This document shows, in pieces, positions 26,212 to 35,414 of a stretch of 64,000 nt of DNA; the stretch's first letter is position 1, and every line of letters begins with the position of its first letter. The position numbers and the translations under genes were made by a program. The stretch is taken from the NCBI GenBank assembly GCA_027484825.1, contig JAIXSE010000002.1:1-64000 (forward strand), read 5' to 3'. This stretch comes from Rubrivivax sp. Lineage in GTDB: Bacteria > Pseudomonadota > Gammaproteobacteria > Burkholderiales > Burkholderiaceae_C. The notes beneath the pieces are model-generated. The model ran no database searches, was not told where the DNA came from, and saw nothing but the letters and a program-made list of their open reading frames with translations.

Positions 26212-28626
26212 TCAATCCGCCGCATGGCGAGCGGTGGGGGCCTTGCCCATCGCGCGGGCCAGCGCATCGAGCAATTGGGCGGGAGACGCCGGCTTGCGCA
26301 GCACCGGGAAGGAGGACTCGGCCGTCAGGGCTTCGCTGTAGCCGCTGATCAGCACCACCGGCAAGCCCGGCCGCCGACGACGCAGTTCCCGCACCAGCGC
26401 TTGTCCATCCATGCCGCCCGGCATCACCACGTCCGACAACACCACATCAAAGGCGGCGCCGCTGCCGAACTGCTTCAACGCCTCTTCCGCATTCGCGGCG
26501 GTGGTGACCTGGCAGGACAGGCTGCGCAGCAGGCTGGCCGTGACGCGGTTCAGCTCCTCGTTGTCTTCCACCAGCAGCACACTGGCACCGGCCAGCGCGC
26601 CGGGGTCGGTGACGACTTCAGGCCGCGCCGCGGGTGCGGAGGTGCTGGCCGGCAACAGCAGCGTGACCGTCGTGCCATGGCCCGGCTGGCTGGCAATGCG
26701 GGCCGTGCCGCCGGCCTGCACGCAAAAGCCCAGTACCTGGCTCAGGCCCAGACCCGTGCCCTTGCCGACATCCTTGGTGGTGAAGAAGGGCTCGAAGACT
26801 CGGGCCTGCACGTCCTCGGGAATGCCGCTGCCCTTGTCGGTGAAGGTGATGACCACGAAGTCCCCGGGGCCGACGTCCTGTCGCTCATAGGGCTCGGCAT
26901 TGCGCGCCTCCAGCAGGATGTCGCCCATGCCGTTGGTGGCATCGCGCGCATTGAGGGCGATGTTGATCATGGCCAGTTCCAGCTCCGCCGCATCCACCTG
27001 GATGGTGCGGGTGTCCGGGGCCACCAGCAGCCGCAGCTGCATGCGCTTGCCCAGCACGGTGGCCAGCAGCTCCTTCATCTCGCCCAGCGCGGTGGCCATG
27101 TCCAGCACCTGCGGACGCACCGGCTGACGCCCGGAGACCCGCAGCAGGTGCTGGGTCAGGCGGCTGCCCACCTCCACCGATCGCATGATGGCGCCGACCG
27201 GCATGGCCAGGGTCTCGGCATGCGGGCTGCGCTGGATCAGATGGGCGCTGTTGCTGATGACGCCCAGCAGGTTGTTGAAGTCGTGTGCCACGCCGCCGGT
27301 CAGCCGCCCCAGGGCTGCCGTGCGCTGGGTGCGCGAGCTGCGCTGCTCGGCCTCGCGGGTGCGGATGATGGCTTCATTGACCCGCCGCTCCAGCTCGCTT
27401 CGCCCCTGGCGGATGGCCGCGCTGGCGTCTTCCAGCGCCAGGGCCACCTCATCGCATTCCGCCATGCCGGTGGCGCCGGCCTGGACCGGTTCACCCGCCC
27501 GCAGCTTGTTGGCGATGTCGGTCAACTGATGGATGGGGCGGGAGATGCGCCGGCTGATCCACAAGGCGCCGCCGAAGCCGGCCAGGATCAGCACCAGCGA
27601 GCCCAGCACGATTGGACGCAGGGCCTGCGTGCGGCCGCCGAGCAGCGCCTGGCGGGGTACGGCGGTCAGGAAGGTCCAGCCCTGCGGCGAGGTGCTGAAG
27701 AAGCCGATCACCGGCGTGCCGTCCAGCGACACGGATTCAAAGACTGTTTCCCGATGTTCCGCCATGCGCTGCTGCATGTCCTGCGTCGAGCGGCGGCCCG
27801 CGTAGGTGGTGCCGCCCGGATGACGGGCCACGACGGTACCGGCGGCATCCATGATGGTGGCGGTCCAGTCGTCGGGCATTTTCTGGGCATCGATGATCTG
27901 CTGGAGTTCCTGCGGCAGCAGGGTCAGCGACAGGTTCATCAGCACGCGACCATTGCGTTCGACCGGTTGCACGATGACCGCCCGAAGCTGTCCGGTCACC
28001 GGGTCGGGTTCCATGCCACCGATGACCGGCTTGTCCACCAGCGATTGCGGCAGGCTGCCCGCGCCCTGAGCGGCGCTTGCGGCCGGCGACGGACCGACGC
28101 CGGAGGCGACGGTGCCGCTCCCGTTGCCACGAAGCGCGGGGGGCGCGCCGGACGGGGCGGCCGTCGACGGCCCGGTCGTGCCCGCGGCGCCCGTAGCGCC
28201 CGCCGTACCGGCCGTGCCAGCAGTACCGGCCACACCGGAGGGCCCCACCTGCGAAGAAGTTGCCGCCTGCGGCAACACCCGCGTGCTCATCAACACCTGA
28301 TCGGCGGTGGACAGTTCCACCCAGCCTTCCATGCCCTGCAAGGCGCGTCGCGACTGGAGCTGCAAGGTGGCAAGGTCCTCCGGGGACAGCGCCGGCCCCT
28401 TGTCGAGCGACTGGGACAGCGACAGCATCCTCGCAATGCCAGCCCGCTGCGACAGTTCCTTGTCCACCACCATGGACAGCGCCCGGGTGTTGTCCTGCAG
28501 ATGGCGCACCAGGGCCTTCTGTTCGTCCTGCCAGGTCTGCCAGCTCACCCAGAGGGCGGCCAGCATGCTGGGCACCATCACCGAGACAACAAGCAGCAGC
28601 AGACGGGTTCTGATGGAAAGAGGCAT
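26212..28626 (-). CDS. Hybrid sensor histidine kinase with periplasmic Cache-type sensor and C-terminal receiver
   Basis: About 804 aa. TM1 is at residues 9-28 (LLLLVVSVMVPSMLAALWV). The periplasmic sensor spans ~30-345 and is of the dCache type (ATIMDAAGTVVARHPG, GWTFLTAVPRQALL). TM2 is near VLGSLVLILAGFGGALWI, followed by HAMP (RRISRPIHQLTDIANKLR), HisKA with His in GGVAHDFNNLLGVI, HATPase_c (DKGSGIPEDV, GKGTGLGLSQVLGF) and a receiver (VLLVEDNEE, SDVVMPGGMDG). Residues ~121-191 of the sensor are a Gly/Ala/Thr/Pro-rich insertion. The ATG at 28626 gives the normal n-region; no good ribosome site is seen. No output regulator is adjacent. Confidence 0.92.
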   Translation of the reverse strand: MPLSIRTRLLLLVVSVMVPSMLAALWVSWQTWQDEQKALVRHLQDNTRALSMVVDKELSQRAGIARMLSLSQSLDKGPALSPEDLATLQLQSRRALQGMEGWVELSTADQVLMSTRVLPQAATSSQVGPSGVAGTAGTAGTAGATGAAGTTGPSTAAPSGAPPALRGNGSGTVASGVGPSPAASAAQGAGSLPQSLVDKPVIGGMEPDPVTGQLRAVIVQPVERNGRVLMNLSLTLLPQELQQIIDAQKMPDDWTATIMDAAGTVVARHPGGTTYAGRRSTQDMQQRMAEHRETVFESVSLDGTPVIGFFSTSPQGWTFLTAVPRQALLGGRTQALRPIVLGSLVLILAGFGGALWISRRISRPIHQLTDIANKLRAGEPVQAGATGMAECDEVALALEDASAAIRQGRSELERRVNEAIIRTREAEQRSSRTQRTAALGRLTGGVAHDFNNLLGVISNSAHLIQRSPHAETLAMPVGAIMRSVEVGSRLTQHLLRVSGRQPVRPQVLDMATALGEMKELLATVLGKRMQLRLLVAPDTRTIQVDAAELELAMINIALNARDATNGMGDILLEARNAEPYERQDVGPGDFVVITFTDKGSGIPEDVQARVFEPFFTTKDVGKGTGLGLSQVLGFCVQAGGTARIASQPGHGTTVTLLLPASTSAPAARPEVVTDPGALAGASVLLVEDNEELNRVTASLLRSLSCQVTTAANAEEALKQFGSGAAFDVVLSDVVMPGGMDGQALVRELRRRRPGLPVVLISGYSEALTAESSFPVLRKPASPAQLLDALARAMGKAPTARHAAD

Positions 28627-28733
28627 GGGTTGGGAGGCGCTACGCACACGCCAGCGCGGCCAGGCGCCGGCATCGGACCTGGACGACGGGTGGGAGAGGA
28701 GGCTGTTCAATTCGAGGAGCAACGGTTGTCAGT

Positions 28734-30023
28734 CTAAGGGGCGGCTCGGGGCTGCGACAGGTCGGTGGCCGGTGAGGGGCGGGTCGGGTCCGCCGGCCGC
28801 TCCACGATTTCGGTGTGGATCGTGGTGGTGGTGTCGATGGTGGTGACCACCACGCCGGGCGGGCGCAGCAGCGAGGCCAGGCTGGGGCAGGGCCGGTCGC
28901 TGCCCTGCAGGTAGACGGAGATGGGGCGCATCAGCCGGTTGCGCTGGCTGATGGCCTTCAGGCAGATCAGCAGCGGCACGGCCAGCACCGCGCCGGCCAT
29001 GCCCCAGAGCCAGCCCCAGAACATCACCGACAGCAGCACCGACAGCGGATTCATCGACAGCTGCTTGCCCACCACCATCGGCGTGACCGCATTGGCTTCC
29101 ACCGCATGAATGGCCAGGTAGGCCAGCATCGGGCTGCACAGCGCCAGTACGCTGCCATCGCCCAGGGACGAGGCCAGCGACGCCGCCAGGATCAGCCCCG
29201 CCATGATCAGCGGACCGAGATAGGGAATGAAGTTCATCAGGGCGGCCATGGCGCCCCACAGGCCCGGGTTGGGCAGGTCCAGCATCCACATGACGAAGGC
29301 CACCACGACGCCCACGCCCGAGTTGATCAGCGCCACCGACACGACATAGCGGGAGATGTCCCGCTGCGCCGCCCGCAGGCCCCCCAGCACGCCGGCGCGC
29401 AATCGCGGTCGCGCCGGCAGCAGTTCAATGCAGCGCGACAGCACCCAGTGCTCCGAGGCCAGCAGGAAATACAGCAGCACGGTGGTCGCTGCCGCCGACA
29501 CCACAAAATGCAGCCCCTTGCCCACGACGGTGGCGGTGAGCGCCACGCTTTCAGTGGTGAGCTTCTCGCGCAGCGGGTCCGGGGCCGCTGCGCCGGCGCG
29601 GGACCCTGACCGACGCTCCGGGCCGAAGCCTGGAATGGTGGCGCGCCACCGGTCCACCCGGTTGAGCGCCTGGCTCACCGCATCCGGTGCCCGCTGCCAC
29701 CACTGCGCGGCAGGCTCCGCCAGCAGGGCGAGCGCCAGCACGCTGCAGCCCACCAGCGTGGTCACCAGCATCGCGGCGCTGATGCCCTCCGGAATGCCGT
29801 GATGACGCATGGTCCGCACGGCGGGGGCCATGACGAAGGTCAGGATCAGGGCCACCAGCACGGGCAGCACGATGCTGCTTGCTTCCCGGAGCAGGAAGAG
29901 CAAGGCAATCAGCAACAGGCCGCGCGAGGCCCAGCGGCGGACCGTGATCGGGCGGGGGAGGGCAAAGGCTCGCACAGGCGGGCACTCCAGGCAGTCCAGG
30001 AAGGAATGACCCGTCAGGGCCAT
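28734..30023 (-). CDS. AI-2E family transporter (PerM/TqsA-like)
   Basis: About 429 aa with ~8 hydrophobic segments and the family layout: an N-terminal pair (GLLLIALLFLLREASSIVLPVLVALIL), a long soluble loop (~95-160), then ALINSGVGVVVAFVMWML, GLWGAMAALMNFIPYLGPLI and the conserved AVEANAVTPMVVGKQLSMNPLSVLLSVMFWGWLWG. The family includes an AI-2 exporter and Na+/H+ antiporters; the substrate here is unknown. The ATG at 30023 gives a normal family N-terminus; the frame is open upstream to 30203. The C-terminus carries a ~60-residue hydrophilic tail. Confidence 0.9.
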   Translation of the reverse strand: MALTGHSFLDCLECPPVRAFALPRPITVRRWASRGLLLIALLFLLREASSIVLPVLVALILTFVMAPAVRTMRHHGIPEGISAAMLVTTLVGCSVLALALLAEPAAQWWQRAPDAVSQALNRVDRWRATIPGFGPERRSGSRAGAAAPDPLREKLTTESVALTATVVGKGLHFVVSAAATTVLLYFLLASEHWVLSRCIELLPARPRLRAGVLGGLRAAQRDISRYVVSVALINSGVGVVVAFVMWMLDLPNPGLWGAMAALMNFIPYLGPLIMAGLILAASLASSLGDGSVLALCSPMLAYLAIHAVEANAVTPMVVGKQLSMNPLSVLLSVMFWGWLWGMAGAVLAVPLLICLKAISQRNRLMRPISVYLQGSDRPCPSLASLLRPPGVVVTTIDTTTTIHTEIVERPADPTRPSPATDLSQPRAAP

Positions 30024-30203
30024 CGTGGGGGCTTCAAAGCAAGCGGCGCGCCAACAGGCCGCCGGGCAGGCGCAAAGGCTCCGGAAATCGTGAAGGGATG
30101 GACGGTCTGGGGACCTGTGACGAGGCGGGTGCCCCTTGCGTGGGGGGCAGGACAGCGATGTCCCCAGGGTCTGGGTCGTCCAGCGGCGGCGGCTGCTTGC
30201 CAA

Positions 30204-30593
30204 TCGGGAGGCGCGGATGCGTAATTACCGCGCAGGTTCATCCCCGACCCGTAAATGCTGCCGTAAAGGATGCCGGATCCCGCCCGTGAAAGAGAGGCGG
30301 GACTCACACGCCGCAGTGCGGATGGGGCCCACAGCCCCCGCGTTGAGACGGTTTGAAACATTCGTGGCAGGCCGCATGCCTGAGCGCACACACGCGGTTT
30401 AGCCCGTGGTTAAGGGGGATTCGCGGCATTTGTGAGCGGTGACGTGCGCCGCCCATGCGACTTGCAGCGGGTCTGCGGGCCGTCTGAATGCGCATGGGCC
30501 GGCAAGGCGGCATGGGTCTTGCGTTGCATGGGCATCTGGTCGTTGTCCGCCTGCGCGGACCGGCCCATTACACACCTCACAGGAGTAGCAACA
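30204..30593. other. Divergent intergenic region upstream of rpoN
   Basis: About 390 bp between the minus-strand AI-2E-family gene and rpoN. It holds the 5' regions of both. A sigma54-type -24/-12 element is at 30365-30379. The frames crossing it have no ribosome sites or protein-like composition. Confidence 0.5.
30365..30379 (+). promoter_or_regulatory. Candidate sigma54 (-24/-12) promoter upstream of rpoN
   Basis: The 15-mer TGGCAGGCCGCATGC has GG and GC at the required 12-base register and matches 4 of 5 leading positions of TGGCAC plus the TGC end. It faces rpoN, 215 bp before the GTG start. It would imply autoregulation, but a chance match in GC-rich DNA is possible and no upstream activator site was identified. 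Confidence 0.35.
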
Positions 30594-32006
30594 GTGGGAG
30601 CCTTGGAACTACGGCACGAGCACAGGCAGTCTCAGACGCTGTCCCCACGTCTGCAACATGCCGTCAGGTTGCTGCAGATGTCTTCGCTGGACTTTTCGAC
30701 GATGGTCACCGACATGCTGGGGCGCAACCCCTTCCTGGAAGTGACGGAGGGCTCGGAAGACGGTGCGGGGCTGGACGCCGACATGCCGGTGGCAGAGTCC
30801 CCGGTGATGTCCGATGTCCCGGAATCAATGCCGGACGATCGCGAGATCTGGCGCGCCGACAGCGGCAGCTCGCTGCGCCGCGCCGACGACGGTGAAATGA
30901 GCGCGCTGGAGATGACCGCCGCGCAGACCTGCCTGCGCGAGCATCTGCGCAGCCAGCTCAATGTGCTGCGGCTGTCGCCGCGGGATCTGCTGCTGGCCTC
31001 GATCGTGGCCGAGTCGGTGGATGACGACGGTTATCTGCGCAGCTCGCTGGAAGAGCTGGCCGCGGTGTCCCAGCTCAATCCGCCGCCCGAGCTGGGCGAG
31101 ATGCAGATTGCGCTCAAGCGGGTGCAGGCCCTGGACCCACTGGGCGTCGGAGCTCGCAGCGTGGCGGAATGCCTGCTGCTGCAACTGCCCAAGATCGAAT
31201 GCGGACGCAGCCGCCAACTGGCCGAACGCATCATCACGCAGCATCTGAATCTGCTGGCCTCGCGGGACGTTCCGTCGCTGGCTCAGTTGCTGGACATCAC
31301 CGTGGCGGAAGCCGAGGCGGTGTGCCTGAAGCTGCGGCGATTTGATCCGCGCCCGGGCTGGCGCTATGAGACCACCCAGGCGCCCTACATCGTGCCGGAC
31401 GTGCTGACGACCAAGGTGCGGGGCCAGTGGCGGGTGCAGCTCAATCCGGCCGTGATTCCGAAGGTGCGGATGAACCAGGTGTATGCGGAGCTGTTCCAGC
31501 GTCACCGCAACCAGGGGCATTCGGAGCTGGCGAATCATCTGCAGGAAGCGCGCTGGACCATGCGCAACATCGAGCAGCGGTTCTCCACCATCTTGGATGT
31601 GGCCGACGCCATCGTGCGTCGTCAGCGTCACTTCCTGGAATTCGGCGCGATGGCGATGAAGCCGCTGGGCCTGAAGGAGATCGCGGACGAGGTCGGCATC
31701 CATGAATCGACCGTCTCCCGGGTGACCAACAACAAGTACCTGGCCACACCCACCGGTGTGTATGAGCTGAAGTACTTCTTCTCCCGTGCCATCGTCAGCA
31801 GCAATGGCAGCGCCTGCTCGGGCACCGCCATCCGCGGGCTGATCAAGGACATCATCGAGGCGGAGAAGCCGGACAGCCCGCTGTCCGATGCGGAGATCAC
31901 CCGTCAGCTGGCCCGTCAGGGGCTGGTGGTGGCGCGCCGCACGGTGACCAAGTATCGCCAGATGCTGCGTATCGAGGCGGTGGATCGTCGTCGCCAGCAC
32001 AGCTGA
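30594..32006 (+). CDS. rpoN: RNA polymerase sigma-54 factor, outside the usual lpt/hpf context
   Basis: 470 aa. The N-terminal activator-interacting region (RQSQTLSPRLQHAVRLLQMSSLDF) is followed by an acidic linker, the core-binding domain, an HTH (LKEIADEVGIHESTVSRVTNNKYL) and the RpoN box ARRTVTKYRQ at ~447-456 that reads the -24 element. The GTG at 30594 is supported by AGGAG eight bases upstream; the frame is open far upstream without support. Usual rpoN neighbours (lptB before, hpf/ptsN after) are absent, so this may be a second copy or a relocated one. Confidence 0.95.
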   Translation: MGALELRHEHRQSQTLSPRLQHAVRLLQMSSLDFSTMVTDMLGRNPFLEVTEGSEDGAGLDADMPVAESPVMSDVPESMPDDREIWRADSGSSLRRADDGEMSALEMTAAQTCLREHLRSQLNVLRLSPRDLLLASIVAESVDDDGYLRSSLEELAAVSQLNPPPELGEMQIALKRVQALDPLGVGARSVAECLLLQLPKIECGRSRQLAERIITQHLNLLASRDVPSLAQLLDITVAEAEAVCLKLRRFDPRPGWRYETTQAPYIVPDVLTTKVRGQWRVQLNPAVIPKVRMNQVYAELFQRHRNQGHSELANHLQEARWTMRNIEQRFSTILDVADAIVRRQRHFLEFGAMAMKPLGLKEIADEVGIHESTVSRVTNNKYLATPTGVYELKYFFSRAIVSSNGSACSGTAIRGLIKDIIEAEKPDSPLSDAEITRQLARQGLVVARRTVTKYRQMLRIEAVDRRRQHS

Positions 32007-32031
32007 GGCCTTTGCAAGGAAGCGCCTCGCA

Positions 32032-32060
32032 GGCCCGCCATTGGCGGGCCGCTTTTTTTT
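32032..32060 (+). terminator. Rho-independent terminator after rpoN
   Basis: Stem GGCCCGCC / GGCGGGCC around a short ATT loop, followed by GC and eight T residues, 25 bp after the rpoN stop. Confidence 0.93.
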
Positions 32061-32070
32061 GGCGCGTCCC

Positions 32071-32493
32071 TCAGGACCGGCCCGCCTTGTCATGCTGCGC
32101 CACCGAGCCGCGCGGCGCCGGCGCCCCCTTGGGGTCATTCACCATGCCCTGACGCTGCTGGGCATCCAGCCCGGGTGTCGCCCGCAGGTCGGTGTCGACC
32201 TGACCTTGCTTCAGATCCTGATGCGCCTGCTGGAGCACCTCACGCTGCCGGTCACCCGCCGCGCCAGTGCCCATGCCGCCGGTCGCGTCGGCCCCCGTGG
32301 ACTGGTCACGCTCATGCGGCAACTGCAGTTCGCTGTCCTTGGATGAATCGGCCTGCTGTTGCTCCCGGCCGTCCCGACTGTCTCGACCGTCCGGCGTGCT
32401 GCCCGCGACCGGCGTCTTGTTGAGCAGGTGAGCGGGTTCGCGGTCATGTGGGCCGACGGGCTGCGGCGCCGACGGGGTTCTGGTGGATCTCAT
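32071..32493 (-). CDS. Small hydrophilic hypothetical protein
   Basis: 140 aa starting MRSTRTPSAPQPVGPHDREP after a strong AAGGAG site. It is rich in Q, D, R, G and A with no hydrophobic segment, Cys or recognisable fold: REQQQADSSKDSELQLPHERDQ and REVLQQAHQDLKQGQVDTDL. Likely disordered and cytoplasmic. It converges on the rpoN terminator, with its stop 10 bp beyond it. Function unknown. Confidence 0.7.
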   Translation of the reverse strand: MRSTRTPSAPQPVGPHDREPAHLLNKTPVAGSTPDGRDSRDGREQQQADSSKDSELQLPHERDQSTGADATGGMGTGAAGDRQREVLQQAHQDLKQGQVDTDLRATPGLDAQQRQGMVNDPKGAPAPRGSVAQHDKAGRS

Positions 32494-32668
32494 GAAAATC
32501 TCCTTCAAATCAGTCCTGGCCTTGCCCGGCAATCGACCGGCCCGCCGGGCCTGAGCGGTCCGGGACCCGCCGAATGGTTGTCGATTGAATCGGGCATTTC
32601 GCAAGGTGCCGTGAGGGAGGCGGTCCTAGCATGCAAGGCCTCCTTCACGAAGAAACGCGAGATTGAAG

Positions 32669-34114
32669 ATGTTCAGCATCGCCCCCGTGCACACCCAGCC
32701 CGTCCCAGAGCCAGAGGTGCCGGTGCACCCTGAACCCTCCAGGCCCGCAGAGTCCGCTCATCCCGCAGCGTCCGCCGATCTCGCGGAACCCGCTCATCGA
32801 TCGGCGCCAGGCAGTCCCTCCCACCTTCCGAATTTTGCGGCGCTGGGCGTGAACGAGGGCCGGGGTCTCACTGTTCTTCCCTCCCTGGCTGGCGCAAGAA
32901 GCATGCACGACACCTTGTCCCTGCAAGTGTCCCGCCACCGCCGGCAGACGCTTCAGTGCCTCGAGGCCTTGAGCACCCGCCTTCGCGCCGCCGAGCTGTC
33001 CCCGACCACCCTGGCCGCGGTGTCCCGTCTGGCGGTCGTGACCGACCTGCTGGAGAGCGTGCCGGAGCCAGACAATGGCCCCACGACGGCTCGCCGTACG
33101 CTCGCCCTGCTGCGCCAGGCGGACCAGCTGATGGAGAGGGTGGAGGACACCCTCAAGGGCGACTGCTTCCCCGAATACGAGCTGGTCCGGCGAGCCTGCC
33201 TGGATGCCGCGCAGGGCGCTCTTCTGCCCACCGAACTGGACCCGGATTTTCTGGGCCGTGTCGTGGCTCATGATCTGCAGCGGCCAGACTTCAACGACGT
33301 CAGGGCCTTGTCGGCAGGTCAGAACATCTTCCAATCCTTCCGGCCTCAATTCAGTTGCTGGAAAGACGTGCCGCTACCGCTGCCGCTCCCCCCTGGAGCG
33401 GTGGAGCCGTCCCAGCTCTCCGATCAGCACCTGCTGGAAATCTGGTGCCAGTTGATGACCCGCAAGCAGTTGAGCACCAACATGAGTGCGCTGGAGCACT
33501 TGTGCCATGACCGTGACGCCGAGGAAGCCGACGTCAATGCGCTGCTCAACGAATGGATGAAGCTCTCCACCGAGCAAGTCCTGGCCTTGCTCACCTGCGG
33601 CGCCACGGTGGTGATGGTGCGGCAGGGCACGCCCGCAGCGGAGCGAGTTTTTGGCGGACGGCCGGCGCACGAGCAGGCGCGCTACTGTCCGGACACCCGG
33701 ACCCTGGTCGTCGGCGTGCGGCCGGGCCCGGCGCTGGGCTCCCCGGACCCGGACATCCCGTCCACCCACAGCCCCTACACCGACGGTCGCCCCCCACGCT
33801 TCTGGACGGAAGTCGGTCGGATGCTGGTGAGAGGGGCGTGGGAGGAACCGGCTGTCACGGAACTGGAATCGGGCGTGCTGGTGCGGGGCCGTGATGACTA
33901 TGCGCGCATGGCGGTGGATTGCACGGTGGAGCTGCCACGCGACAGCTTCCTGGAGGCCCTGGCCGCTGACGCCGACGACGGCCCACTTGGATTTCCCTTG
34001 GGGGTGTCCGAGGAGGAAACCCATGCCCGGGTGGTGGCGCGGTATCTGTGTGGTGACAGCCTGCCGAGCGGGCTGGCGCACTATGTGCGGACTCGGCTGG
34101 GTGACCCCGAATGA
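32669..34114 (+). CDS. Unrecognised 482-aa protein with a possible degenerate zincin segment
   Basis: Starts MFSIAPVHTQPVPEPEVPV with a Pro/Ala/Ser-rich leader of ~75 residues, then helical segments (VSRHRRQTLQCLEALSTRLRA, RRTLALLRQADQLMERVEDTL). The C-terminal half is mixed alpha/beta (ALLTCGATVVMVRQGTP, CPDTRTLVVGVRPGP). At residues 380-384 TEVGR follows PPRFW, where an M91/effector-type zinc protease would have HExGH; the histidines are missing, so a catalytic role is unlikely. No family is recognised. It shares a short MF N-terminus and NEGRGL with the protein at 35415, which may be chance. No signal peptide. Confidence 0.65.
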   Translation: MFSIAPVHTQPVPEPEVPVHPEPSRPAESAHPAASADLAEPAHRSAPGSPSHLPNFAALGVNEGRGLTVLPSLAGARSMHDTLSLQVSRHRRQTLQCLEALSTRLRAAELSPTTLAAVSRLAVVTDLLESVPEPDNGPTTARRTLALLRQADQLMERVEDTLKGDCFPEYELVRRACLDAAQGALLPTELDPDFLGRVVAHDLQRPDFNDVRALSAGQNIFQSFRPQFSCWKDVPLPLPLPPGAVEPSQLSDQHLLEIWCQLMTRKQLSTNMSALEHLCHDRDAEEADVNALLNEWMKLSTEQVLALLTCGATVVMVRQGTPAAERVFGGRPAHEQARYCPDTRTLVVGVRPGPALGSPDPDIPSTHSPYTDGRPPRFWTEVGRMLVRGAWEEPAVTELESGVLVRGRDDYARMAVDCTVELPRDSFLEALAADADDGPLGFPLGVSEEETHARVVARYLCGDSLPSGLAHYVRTRLGDPE

Positions 34115-34201
34115 CCCCCATGATCCTCGCCGGTCCCTGACGTCTGTTCGCAAAGCCGACTGCCTCGCCCGTCCCGGCACCTGACTTGCCCGCAGCCCCG
34201 C

Positions 34202-35323
34202 ATGAATGCAACGACCTGGGAAGCGCGCCTGCGGGCGCTGGATATCGAGACATGGGGGCAGTGGCTGGTGGGAGCGGTGATCATCGTCATCGCCGCACTG
34301 CTGCTGCATCGGCTGCTGAGGCCCCTGGCCCAGCGTTTGGCGCGGTTTTCGGTGGTGGCCACTGCCGTGGTGGCCCGCATCGACCGGCCCTCCCGCTGGG
34401 CCCTGCCGCTGGTGGGCCTGCTCATCGCCAGCCAGGGGCTGCCGGAGGGTACGGCCGGCCTGCAGGGGCTTCAACACCTGCTGGGCATTCTCACCATCCT
34501 GGTCCTGGCCTGGCTGGGGGTGTCCGCCATCTCCGGCGTGGCGGATGGCATTGCCGCGCTGCATCCGGCCAATGTCGTGGACAACCTCAATGCGCGGCGC
34601 ATCCAGACCCAGACCAAGGTGCTGGCGCGCATCGCCAGTGGTGCGCTGATGCTGACGGCGCTGGCCTTCATCCTGATGACCTTTCCTCGCGCCCGGCAAC
34701 TCGGCGCCAGCCTGCTGGCCTCGGCGGGCATTGCCGGCCTGGTGGTGGGTATTGCGGCGCGGTCGGTCTTCAGCAATCTGCTGGCGGGCCTGCAGATCGC
34801 CATGGCGCAGCCCATCCGGCTGGATGACGTGCTGATTGTGGAAGGGGAGTGGGGCCGGGTGGAGGAAATCACCAGCACCTACGTGGTGCTGAAGATCTGG
34901 GACGAGCGCCGGCTGATCATTCCGCTGCAGTGGTTCATTGAGCATCCCTTCCAGAACTGGACCCGCACCAGCGCCAGCATCCTGGGCTCGGTGATGCTGT
35001 GGGTGGACTACACCCTGCCGGTGGCCGAGCTTCGAACCAAGGCCCAGGCCATGTGCCAGCTGTCGGCGCACTGGGACGGCCGGGTCTGCGGCGTGCAGGT
35101 CACCGACAGCACCGACCGGACGATGCAGATCCGCGTGCTGGTCAGCGCCAAGGACTCCGGCAGCAACTTCGATCTGCGCTGCGAACTGCGCGAAGGGCTG
35201 ATTGCCTGGCTGCAGAAGGAACATCCCCAGTCGCTGCCGCGGATGCGGGCGCTGATCGAAAACGAGCCGGCGCCGCAAGCCCCGATGACGCAGCCGTCAC
35301 TGCCGCCTTCGCCGTCCCCATGA
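34202..35323 (+). CDS. Small-conductance mechanosensitive channel (MscS family)
   Basis: 373 aa. Four hydrophobic segments lead to the pore helix TM3 (ASLLASAGIAGLVVGIAARSVFSNLLAGLQIA), followed by the cytoplasmic beta domain QPIRLDDVLIVEGEWGRVEEITSTYVVLKIWDERRLIIP and FQNWTR, all diagnostic. It is an inner-membrane emergency valve against hypo-osmotic shock. The C-terminus is a short Pro-rich tail. It lies between two unrecognised genes on the same strand, with 87 and 91 bp gaps, and 5 kb before the trehalose operon, another osmotic function. Confidence 0.93.
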   Translation: MNATTWEARLRALDIETWGQWLVGAVIIVIAALLLHRLLRPLAQRLARFSVVATAVVARIDRPSRWALPLVGLLIASQGLPEGTAGLQGLQHLLGILTILVLAWLGVSAISGVADGIAALHPANVVDNLNARRIQTQTKVLARIASGALMLTALAFILMTFPRARQLGASLLASAGIAGLVVGIAARSVFSNLLAGLQIAMAQPIRLDDVLIVEGEWGRVEEITSTYVVLKIWDERRLIIPLQWFIEHPFQNWTRTSASILGSVMLWVDYTLPVAELRTKAQAMCQLSAHWDGRVCGVQVTDSTDRTMQIRVLVSAKDSGSNFDLRCELREGLIAWLQKEHPQSLPRMRALIENEPAPQAPMTQPSLPPSPSP

Positions 35324-35414
35324 TCCAGTGAACAAACGCGGGATCTCCTTGACTGAGAGTCCGTCGGTGCCAACCCAAACAGGGAGATGGTGAAGCGACT
35401 CACAAGGAGAGACC

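Noticed and set aside
26224-28737. 837-codon plus-strand frame
   Set aside because: Antisense to a complete hybrid histidine kinase; no recognised domain and no ribosome site.
33374-35278. 634-codon minus-strand frame
   Set aside because: Antisense to an intact MscS gene and the 482-aa gene; Gln/His/Arg-rich shadow composition.
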